Source: Bacteroidales bacterium
GTDB taxonomy: Bacteria; Bacteroidota; Bacteroidia; Bacteroidales; UBA7960
Direction: 5' to 3'
Length of the DNA stretch: 5,722 bases
NCBI GenBank assembly: GCA_003451785.1
Contig: DMJL01000104.1
Coordinates: forward strand, 1 to 5,722
Both the position numbers and the translations under genes were made by a program. This document shows positions 1-4,840 of this stretch, piece after piece. The notes beneath the pieces are model-generated. The model saw only the letters and a list, made by a program, of their open reading frames with translations. It did no database searches and was not told the origin of the DNA. How positions within the stretch are numbered: position 1 is the stretch's first letter; the number at the start of each line of letters is the position of its first letter.

Positions 1-417
1 TCAGCCCTGAAGGCAGCTGGTTTTTTCGAGAAGTCGCCCTTAACTGTTAATAATACTGCAATTCGCCCAATCGACTTTACCAGTAAGGTGCTAATCAACG
101 ATTGGAAACTTCCCACCCAAGAGCCCGAGTTCACGGTGATGCGCATAGAAATTACCGGCAGGCAGGATGGAATTGCTAAGAAAGTTTCTTACAACCTATA
201 CGATGAGTACGATGATGCAACCCAGTTGTCGTCAATGGGGCGTACAACGGGATTTACAGCCACTGCTTGTGCCGAAATGGTTTTGCAAGGCAGATTTTTT
301 GCCAAAGGGGTTTTCCCATTAGAATTGGTTGGCATGGATGCCGACAATGCTGAGTTTATCTTAGACTACCAAGCCCAAAGGGGCATACACTACCAGAAAA
401 CGGTTCAAGTATTATAG
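1..417 (+). CDS. saccharopine dehydrogenase-like oxidoreductase, C-terminal part (5' truncated by window)
   Basis: The frame is open from base 1 to a TAG stop and gives 138 residues; the true start lies left of the window. The GTG at 88 is internal, because sequence before it (LKAAGFFEKSPLTVN) reads as the same protein. The C-terminal motif MGRTTGFTATACAEMVLQG followed by KGVFPLELVG is typical of the C-terminal domain of saccharopine dehydrogenase/reductase-like proteins, which are usually about 400-450 residues, so roughly the last third is present. The NAD(P)-binding Rossmann half is not visible. Family members act in the cytoplasm, either interconverting saccharopine with glutamate and aminoadipate semialdehyde in lysine metabolism or, in related branches, acting as carboxy(nor)spermidine dehydrogenases in polyamine synthesis. 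The fragment cannot separate these. No downstream partner gene follows; two hairpins do. Confidence 0.85.
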   Translation, partial: SALKAAGFFEKSPLTVNNTAIRPIDFTSKVLINDWKLPTQEPEFTVMRIEITGRQDGIAKKVSYNLYDEYDDATQLSSMGRTTGFTATACAEMVLQGRFFAKGVFPLELVGMDADNAEFILDYQAQRGIHYQKTVQVL

Positions 418-428
418 TTTTTGTAAGC

Positions 429-459
429 AGTGTTCGCTTAAACGGGAGGGAACACTTTT
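429..459 (+). terminator. weak hairpin with short T run after the saccharopine dehydrogenase-like gene
   Basis: Arms AGTGTTC (429-435) and GAACACT (450-456) form a 7-bp stem with a 14-nt loop, followed by TTTT. It begins 12 nt after the stop codon. The T run is short and the loop is wide, so it is at best a weak intrinsic terminator. Confidence 0.4.
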
Positions 460-473
460 GGGGATTGCAATTC

Positions 474-519
474 ACACACAAAATAGCCCACGGTGAATTC
501 CGCGGGCTATTCTGTGTGT
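474..519. terminator. long inverted repeat, probable bidirectional transcription stop
   Basis: Positions 474-493 pair with 500-519, giving 18 pairs and two mismatches (481/512 and 490/503) around a 6-nt loop TGAATT. The core is AATAGCCC against GGGCTATT. It lies between two convergent genes, which fits a shared terminator. There is no T tract on either side, so it may instead stabilise 3' ends or block read-through by another route. Confidence 0.55.
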
Positions 520-620
520 CTGATCATCCACCTTAACTGCAATTACATATCCTACCTTTAGTAGTTGCTTCTCTTCAGCATTCGGGCTTTGCTCGGTGGA
601 ACCTTGGCTAAGCGCAGTTA

Positions 621-633
621 ATGTTGTCAACAT
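621..633. repeat. 13-nt perfect palindrome ATGTTG-T-CAACAT
   Basis: The dyad has 6-bp arms around one central T. It sits directly between two direct copies of GCAGTTAA (614-621 and 642-649). It could be a protein-binding site or a chance palindrome; no promoter lies beside it. Confidence 0.45.
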
Positions 634-643
634 AAAAATAGGC

Positions 644-678
644 AGTTAACCAATAACCAATAGCAAATAGCCAAATTA
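644..678. repeat. degenerate tandem heptamer (CAATAGC-like), five units
   Basis: The consecutive 7-mers read AGTTAAC, CAATAAC, CAATAGC, AAATAGC and CAAATTA. The three central units differ from each other by one or two bases. The array ends 8 nt beyond the 3' end of the minus-strand barrel gene. Confidence 0.55.
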
Positions 679-685
679 ATGAAGA

Positions 686-1288
686 TTACCTAAATCTGAA
701 ACCGACGGTTGCAGTAACCACTCCTCCGTATGAAACTAAATCACCAATCTGGGCAATCGCATCATCGTTTTCTTCTAAAGAATATTTTACATCGGCAGTT
801 ATAAATCCCAAAACATTTGCGCCAACCCCAAGCTGCCAAAGAAAATTTACATCAGCTCCATCAATAAGTTTTCTTGAGAACTCAGCACCACCTTTAATAT
901 TTAGGCTTATGAGGCCTATATCAATCAGTTGCAATCCTAATGAAACAGGAGCTACAATAGCTTCAATAGCTTCACCTTGAGTCTGAGCAAACCTCGCATA
1001 ATACAACTCAGGTTGAAGAAATAACCTGCGACCAAACTGCACAAATGCACCTACTTTGTAATTGTTTTCTAAATCGAAGGTTACATTTTCCACTTGTTGA
1101 CTGAGGTTCAAATCTGTTCCGATCTTGATTCCAAACCAAATGTTGCGCCTTGTTCTTTCTACTTCTGGCTCTGTAGTAGCTTGTGGAGCTGGTTCCGGCT
1201 GAGGTTGCGGTTCTTGAGCAAATACAGGATTTGCCAGCACAAGTGATAAGATAATGCAAATTGGAAGTAAACTTAGAATGAGTTTCAT
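686..1288 (-). CDS. secreted PorT-like outer-membrane beta-barrel protein, about 200 aa
   Basis: The start is taken at 1288 because the protein then opens with a normal signal peptide: MKLI, a hydrophobic stretch, and a cleavage site near VFA|QEP at residue 24. An in-frame ATG 45 nt upstream would only add an ill-fitting leader. After cleavage comes a Pro/Glu/Gln-rich linker (about residues 25-46), then about 150 residues of alternating hydrophobic segments, enough for a small barrel of about eight strands. FLQPELYY (about residues 89-96) matches a motif common in Bacteroidota PorT-family barrels, and the chain ends VGFRFR, an aromatic-containing final strand. It is expected in the outer membrane; the ligand or partner is unknown. 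It stands alone, with no gene in the same direction close by. The leader is A-rich without a Shine-Dalgarno sequence, and I found no clear TAnnTTTG promoter upstream. Confidence 0.8.
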   Translation of the reverse strand: MKLILSLLPICIILSLVLANPVFAQEPQPQPEPAPQATTEPEVERTRRNIWFGIKIGTDLNLSQQVENVTFDLENNYKVGAFVQFGRRLFLQPELYYARFAQTQGEAIEAIVAPVSLGLQLIDIGLISLNIKGGAEFSRKLIDGADVNFLWQLGVGANVLGFITADVKYSLEENDDAIAQIGDLVSYGGVVTATVGFRFR

Positions 1289-1437
1289 TGTTTTTAATTT
1301 TGATAGATTTATAATTGGTAAAAAATACATCAACCAATGCTGTAATATTGCTTTTCAAATAGCAAAAGTCCAAAATAATTCGTTGTATTTAGCCTGTAAA
1401 ACTACAAATAAATTCGATATAAAACAAGGTTTTTTTG

Positions 1438-1458
1438 GGAGAAATTAATTTTTTCTCC
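1438..1458. other. small inverted repeat, 7-bp stem
   Basis: GGAGAAA (1438-1444) pairs with TTTCTCC (1452-1458) around a 7-nt AT loop. A run of T lies to its left, not after it, so it is not a standard terminator on either strand. Confidence 0.35.
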
Positions 1459-1641
1459 TGCAATCTTTCAGAATGTGTCCTACTTCAAATTTGTGCTGTG
1501 CTTAATGCCCATTGAAATGTTTTTTGCCCTATCACTCGTCTATTGCAAAAGGAAATAAAAAGAGATGGGAAAACTCTAAGGTAAATTATCAAGCTTTTCA
1601 TGGTAGTTTAATGATTGACTAACAAGGAGTTTCAAATTGTT

Positions 1642-1679
1642 GATTGCGTTAATAAGATTTGTAACTTATTCAATCTTTT
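1642..1679 (+). other. bulged hairpin followed by TTTT in the gene-free interval
   Basis: The outer pair GATTG (1642-1646) with CAATC (1671-1675) and the inner pair AATAAG (1651-1656) with CTTATT (1665-1670) form an 11-bp stem with a 4-nt one-sided bulge and an 8-nt loop, then TTTT. The shape suggests a weak plus-strand terminator, yet no plus-strand gene is recognised before it. Confidence 0.35.
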
Positions 1680-1828
1680 GTTGCAGGGACACTCAAAAAA
1701 TTTTGCAAATCGAAGTGAGGTAACCGCGCCCGATGATCATTTCGGTGATGTAGCAGTTTAGAATTGTAGAGATTGGTTGTTTGATTGCCACAGCCCAAGC
1801 TAATAAAAAGCAGGAAAATATTGCGAAT

Positions 1829-1849
1829 AAAAAAAGCCGGCGGACCGGC
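1829..1849 (-). terminator. intrinsic terminator of the tRNA-Leu / tRNA-Gly unit
   Basis: On the minus strand GCCGG-TCCG-CCGGC (1849-1836) is a five-pair all-GC stem with a tetraloop, followed by seven T. It starts 9 nt after the tRNA-Leu 3' end. Confidence 0.85.
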
Positions 1850-1857
1850 AATTTTTG

Positions 1858-1942
1858 TACCCGGAGCCGGGCTCGAACCGGCACGGCCGCAATGGCCACA
1901 GGATTTTAAGTCCTGGGTGTCTACCTATTCCACCATCCGGGC
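1858..1942 (-). tRNA. tRNA-Leu (anticodon UAA)
   Basis: An 85-nt class II tRNA folds on the minus strand. The acceptor arm GCCCGGA/TCCGGGT has a G-U closing pair, and the discriminator is A. The anticodon arm is CAGGA-CTTAAAA-TCCTG, with TAA at 1908-1906. A GC-rich variable arm of about 16 nt and a T arm GCCGG-TTCGAGC-CCGGC complete it. The long variable arm and discriminator A fit leucine. CCA is not encoded (the next bases are CAA), so it must be added after transcription. It lies 42 nt downstream of tRNA-Gly on the same strand, with a terminator between them. Confidence 0.96.
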
Positions 1943-1957
1943 ACTATAGACATTTCT

Positions 1958-1982
1958 AAAAAAAAACCTCTTTGCAGAGGTT
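1958..1982 (-). terminator. intrinsic terminator between tRNA-Gly and tRNA-Leu
   Basis: On the minus strand AACCTC-TGCAAA-GAGGTT (1982-1965) is followed directly by seven further T, to 1958. It begins 2 nt after the encoded CCA of tRNA-Gly. The form is that of a standard Rho-independent terminator, although tRNA-Leu follows in the same direction with only 15 nt before it. Confidence 0.8.
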
Positions 1983-1984
1983 CA

Positions 1985-2060
<76 letters not shown>

Positions 2061-2077
2061 GTTGCGTTTTGTGGGTG

Positions 2078-2109
2078 CAAATATACAAACTTTTACTTTA
2101 CAAGCGCAA
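2078..2109 (-). promoter_or_regulatory. Bacteroidota-type promoter for tRNA-Gly
   Basis: On the minus strand the -7 element TATATTTG (2085-2078) is an exact match to TAnnTTTG. TTGC (2109-2106) lies 20 nt upstream as the -33 element. The predicted start is about 10 nt before the tRNA 5' end. Confidence 0.8.
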
Positions 2110-2116
2110 TGGCGCA

Positions 2117-2136
2117 AATTTTTTTAGAAAAAAATT
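2117..2136. other. A/T-tract dyad between divergent promoters
   Basis: AATTTTTTT-AG-AAAAAAATT is a perfect 9-bp inverted repeat around two bases. It lies upstream of both the leftward tRNA-Gly promoter and the rightward ompH promoter. Such A tracts can bend DNA or contact the RNA polymerase alpha subunit; that role here is inferred. Confidence 0.45.
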
Positions 2137-2161
2137 AGAAATTTTGTTTCTACGCTATTTC

Positions 2162-2194
2162 TTGCATGGTTTTTGAATTGTTTGGTTACATTTG
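2162..2194 (+). promoter_or_regulatory. Bacteroidota-type promoter for the ompH-like gene
   Basis: TACATTTG (2187-2194) matches TAnnTTTG exactly. TTGC (2162-2165) lies 21 nt upstream as the -33 element. The start would fall near 2201, leaving an untranslated leader of about 125 nt. Confidence 0.75.
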
Positions 2195-2248
2195 CAATCC
2201 ATCAGAAAAATGGAATGTTTTTCATCAATCATTAACAAAACCACATGA

Positions 2249-2295
2249 AACGAGCATGATTCGTTAAACAAAAACAAGGATTTTATCTATCATGC
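2249..2295 (+). promoter_or_regulatory. possible leader pseudoknot upstream of ompH
   Basis: AACGA (2249-2253) pairs with TCGTT (2261-2265), enclosing a 7-nt loop GCATGAT (2254-2260). That loop is exactly complementary to ATCATGC at 2289-2295. The three segments could form a pseudoknot, or two alternative folds, about 30 nt before the start codon. Only base pairing supports it. Confidence 0.3.
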
Positions 2296-2325
2296 GGATG
2301 AATCCAGATCAAAAAATACTCACGA

Positions 2326-2835
2326 ATGAAAAAGTTACTTTTAATTGTTACGCTGGTTTTGGTCTTTTTTGGCACCAGTGCTGTAGCTCAACAACCGAAA
2401 TTTGGGCACATTAACACAAACGAACTGCTTAGGGTTATGCCAGGTAGAGATTCTGCACAAGCGCAGTTGGAGCGACACGCTAGAACCTTGGAAGTAAAAT
2501 TTAGCGAAATGCAAACAGAGTTGCAAACTAAACTCCAAGAATATGTTGCTAACGAAGCCACTTATTCTGATCTTATTAGGCAATCCATGCAAAGGGAGCT
2601 AAACAGTTTGCAAGAAAGAATTAGGGAGTTTCAGGAGCTAGCTCAGCAAGATTTAGCGCAAATGGAAAGCACACTTCTTTCGCCAATATTGGATGCTGCT
2701 AGAAGTGCAATACAGGAAGTTGCTACAGAACTTGGTTACACTTATGTGTTCGACACTGCCGCTGGTGCAATATTGGTATCTCCTCCCGGAGACAATTTGC
2801 TTGACGAAGTAAAAGCTCGCCTTAATATCAGGTAG
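2326..2835 (+). CDS. OmpH/Skp-family periplasmic chaperone
   Basis: The 169-residue protein starts with a signal peptide (MKKLLLIVTLVLVFFG, cleavage near AVA|QQ at residue 21). The mature start KFGHINTNELLRVMPG is the conserved opening of OmpH proteins in Bacteroidota. Residues about 40-125 are rich in Glu, Gln, Leu and Arg with few Gly or Pro, as expected for the two coiled-coil tentacles of Skp. The C-terminal part, with YTYVFDTAAGAILVSPPGD, returns to the beta body. Length fits the family (about 160-200). Skp trimers hold unfolded outer-membrane proteins in the periplasm on their way to the BAM complex. The gene commonly sits near bamA, often with a second ompH; here neither is seen, and it has its own promoter, a leader of about 125 nt and its own terminator. 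There is no Shine-Dalgarno sequence. Confidence 0.93.
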   Translation: MKKLLLIVTLVLVFFGTSAVAQQPKFGHINTNELLRVMPGRDSAQAQLERHARTLEVKFSEMQTELQTKLQEYVANEATYSDLIRQSMQRELNSLQERIREFQELAQQDLAQMESTLLSPILDAARSAIQEVATELGYTYVFDTAAGAILVSPPGDNLLDEVKARLNIR

Positions 2836-2860
2836 AGCATTGCTCCAAAGAAATTACAAC

Positions 2861-2885
2861 AAAAACCCCTTCTTGGGGTTTTTTT
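2861..2885 (+). terminator. intrinsic terminator of the ompH-like gene
   Basis: AAAAACCCC (2861-2869) pairs with GGGGTTTTT (2875-2883) around the loop TTCTT, and the T run continues to 2885. It begins 25 nt after the stop codon. Confidence 0.92.
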
Positions 2886-2955
2886 GTCTCTGAGAGTTAC
2901 GGACTACAAATCCGAGCTCAGTAGGGGCTTTGGAGTTTCAGTTGTAGGGAAACAA

Positions 2956-2989
2956 TTAGCATTTATCTGAAAGTCATTTGTAATGCTAA
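2956..2989 (-). terminator. weak inverted repeat downstream of the carbonic anhydrase-like gene
   Basis: TTAGCATT (2956-2963) pairs with AATGCTAA (2982-2989), an 8-bp stem with an 18-nt loop. It lies 22 nt beyond the minus-strand stop codon and is followed there by TTGTTT. The AT-rich stem and broken T run make it a weak candidate for the end of the suc transcript. Confidence 0.35.
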
Positions 2990-3011
2990 ACCCAGTGAAG
3001 CAGCTCATTTT

Positions 3012-3533
3012 TCAAGCATCATCGCGGTACCAGCCGGAGTATTTCAAATAGTTGTTTGCAATGCGATCTAAGAGGTCTTTGGTTTGTTGCTGGCTCACCA
3101 TTTTCACCAACTTGGCTGGTACACCAGCATAGATACTACCGGGTTCTATCACAGTATTCTCCAACACCAAGGCACCAGCTGCTATAATGGAGTTTTCTCC
3201 AATAACTGCATTATCCATCACGATGGCATTCATACCGATAAGCACATTATCGTGTATAGTGCAGCCATGCACAATCGCATTGTGGGCTATGGATACATTG
3301 TTGCCAATGGTTGTAGGTGCGGTTTCGAATGTAGCATGTATTATTGCCCCGTCTTGTATGTTCACTTTGTTGCCTATAACTATGTGGTTCACATCGCCCC
3401 GCACTACTGCATTGAACCACACGCTGCAATGGTTGCCCATGGTTACTGAGCCTATGATGGTTGCATTTTCGGCAAAGTAGCAATCCTTGCCAAATTTGGG
3501 AGTGAAACCTCTTACCGATTTTATTAATGCCAT
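3012..3533 (-). CDS. gamma-class carbonic anhydrase-like hexapeptide-repeat protein (YrdA/PaaY/CamH type)
   Basis: The 173-residue protein is built mostly of hexapeptide repeats (for example ATIIGS, IVIGNK, TTIGNN, AVIGEN), which form a left-handed parallel beta-helix that assembles as trimers. The three zinc-ligand histidines of the gamma-carbonic anhydrases are in place at His66, His84 and His89 (IIHAT and SIAHNAIVHGC), and RGDVN (45-49) with NIQDG (58-62) matches the conserved active-site region. The loop after His66 is short, and the acidic insertion of Methanosarcina Cam is absent, so it is closer to CamH, YrdA and PaaY. A C-terminal helix (about 148-168) closes the fold. Likely role: CO2 hydration in the cytoplasm; thioesterase activity on CoA esters, as in PaaY, is an alternative. 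It begins 16 nt after the sucB stop with no promoter between, so it is probably the last gene of the suc operon. Confidence 0.88.
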   Translation of the reverse strand: MALIKSVRGFTPKFGKDCYFAENATIIGSVTMGNHCSVWFNAVVRGDVNHIVIGNKVNIQDGAIIHATFETAPTTIGNNVSIAHNAIVHGCTIHDNVLIGMNAIVMDNAVIGENSIIAAGALVLENTVIEPGSIYAGVPAKLVKMVSQQQTKDLLDRIANNYLKYSGWYRDDA

Positions 3534-3549
3534 GTGCTGGAAATGATTC

Positions 3550-4830
3550 TTATTGCAAATCTAAGAGTTTTTGAATGGGATCGCTCCCATCCCAAAGAAG
3601 TTTGTTTGGCTCTTCGATAAATTCTTTGATTTTAATGAGAAAGCCAACGGATTCGCGACCGTCTATAATACGATGGTCGTAGGATAGGGCAATGTACATC
3701 ATTGGGCGGATTTCTACTTTGCCATCTATTGCTACCGGTCGGTCGGTGATGTTGTGTATGCCCAAAATTGCTGACTGTGGTGGATTTATTAGGGGAGTGG
3801 ATAGCATCGAACCAAAGACTCCCCCGTTGGTAATGGATATTGTGCCACCTGAGATGTCTTGTATGCTGATTTTGTTGTTTCGAGCTTTTTGGGCTAAGTC
3901 GGCAATTTTTTGTTCAATCTGAGCAATGGTAAGATTTTGCGCATTGCGCACAACTGGTACTACCAATCCTTTGGGAGTACTCACAGCAATGCCTACATCA
4001 ACATAATCGGGCAACACAATATGGTCGTCTTCAATGCGTCCATTCACTTGCGGATACCATCGGGTGGCTAAAGTAACTGCCTTGGTGAAAAATGCCATTA
4101 ACCCAAGTTTTACGCCATGAGCATCCAAAAAGTCTTTTTGATATTTTTTTCTAATAGCCAAAACAGCCGACATGTCAACCTCCTGAAAGCTGGTAAGCAT
4201 AGCTGTTTGGTTCTTTACAGCCACCAACCTTTCGGATAATTTGCGTCTTAGGGTTGACATCTTTTGCCGATTCTCGGTTCTAATGTCAGATTGGGCAGTG
4301 GGCATTGCTTGGGTTCCTTGTTGTACTTGATACGAAATCGCCTGCAAAACATCCTTAGCTGTGATGCGTTTGTTGGGTCTATTGTGGGTGGTATCAGGCA
4401 AAGAAATTGCTTTCTCGTCTAACAGCCTTCGTGCTTGGGGAGAAACTACTACTGTTGGTGCATTTTGGGTATGGTGGAGAACTGCTTCGGCATCATTGTT
4501 GCCTTTCGGCATAGAAACTTCCGAAACAGTTTTTTTAGCTGAATCATCTGTTAGTTGACTTGGGGCAACTTCGGGTTTTGATTCTGGTGGTTTTAAAGTG
4601 GTGTTAATGTTTCCAATTATTTTGCCCGGCTCGAGGGTGGTGCCGTCCTCCACCAAAATGGTGATGATGCCTGCTTGGGATGCAGAAATGCTTAAGGTAG
4701 CCTTGTCGGAATCAATCTCGGCTAATTCCTGGTCTTTCTCTACCCAAGAACCATTGGCAACTAACCATCGGGCCAGTTCGACTTGCGAAATGGATTCGCC
4801 TGCATTAGGCACAATAATATCAATTTTCAT
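3550..4830 (-). CDS. sucB: 2-oxoglutarate dehydrogenase E2, dihydrolipoyllysine-residue succinyltransferase
   Basis: The 426-residue protein has the three E2 parts in order. The lipoyl domain (about 1-78) carries the swinging-arm lysine Lys43 in EIDSDKATL. A linker rich in Pro, Ser and Asp (about 79-125) follows. The peripheral-subunit-binding domain (about 129-165) starts SPQARRLLDEKAI. The catalytic domain (about 190-426) ends with SYDHRIIDGRE, where His386 and Asp390 are the acyltransferase residues, and contains TNGGVFGSMLSTPLINPPQS, typical of succinyl- rather than acetyl-specific E2. It transfers succinyl from E1 to CoA in the cytoplasmic 24-mer core. It starts 10 nt after sucA and is followed 16 nt later by the carbonic anhydrase-like gene; the E3 gene (lpd) is not in the window. 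Oddity: the usual GTGxGGR loop of the subunit-binding domain is replaced by HNRPNKR (149-155). Length is close to the family norm of about 400-420. Confidence 0.96.
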   Translation of the reverse strand: MKIDIIVPNAGESISQVELARWLVANGSWVEKDQELAEIDSDKATLSISASQAGIITILVEDGTTLEPGKIIGNINTTLKPPESKPEVAPSQLTDDSAKKTVSEVSMPKGNNDAEAVLHHTQNAPTVVVSPQARRLLDEKAISLPDTTHNRPNKRITAKDVLQAISYQVQQGTQAMPTAQSDIRTENRQKMSTLRRKLSERLVAVKNQTAMLTSFQEVDMSAVLAIRKKYQKDFLDAHGVKLGLMAFFTKAVTLATRWYPQVNGRIEDDHIVLPDYVDVGIAVSTPKGLVVPVVRNAQNLTIAQIEQKIADLAQKARNNKISIQDISGGTISITNGGVFGSMLSTPLINPPQSAILGIHNITDRPVAIDGKVEIRPMMYIALSYDHRIIDGRESVGFLIKIKEFIEEPNKLLWDGSDPIQKLLDLQ

Positions 4831-4840
4831 AGTTCTTGTG

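Larger units (their letters stand above)
521..685. other. non-coding interval with short repeats
   Basis: No coding frame is supported here. It holds TTAACTGC at 533-540 and its inverted copies GCAGTTAA at 614-621 and 642-649, a small hairpin CGGGC-TTT-GCTCG (583-595), a perfect 13-nt palindrome at 621-633 and a degenerate heptamer tandem at 644-678. It is the 3' flank of the minus-strand barrel gene. Confidence 0.6.
1334..1828. other. long interval without a convincing gene
   Basis: About 500 AT-rich bases between the barrel gene and the tRNA terminator. Both strands were read; the open frames are short, start weakly, or run into the tRNA-Leu gene. Two hairpins are visible (1438-1458 and 1642-1675). 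The barrel gene's promoter should lie at the left end, but no exact consensus was found. A small RNA or a decayed gene is possible but unsupported. Confidence 0.6.

Noticed and set aside
88..417. A complete 109-residue gene starting at GTG 88
   Set aside because: The frame is open to base 1, and the sequence before the GTG belongs to the same protein, so this is an internal codon of a truncated gene.
1254..1448. A 64-codon plus-strand open frame
   Set aside because: It begins antisense to the barrel gene's signal peptide and covers that gene's leader; it has no family resemblance, promoter or recognisable start signal.
1693..1899. A 68-codon minus-strand open frame
   Set aside because: It starts inside the tRNA-Leu gene and runs through its terminator; the first residues are a translation of the tRNA.
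2292..2414. A 40-codon upstream open frame overlapping the ompH start in another frame
   Set aside because: Most of it lies over the ompH signal-peptide codons, and its product has no recognisable feature; a translated leader is possible but unsupported.
3084..3480. Plus-strand open frames opposite the carbonic anhydrase-like gene
   Set aside because: They are antisense shadows of a gene with clear hexapeptide repeats and zinc histidines.
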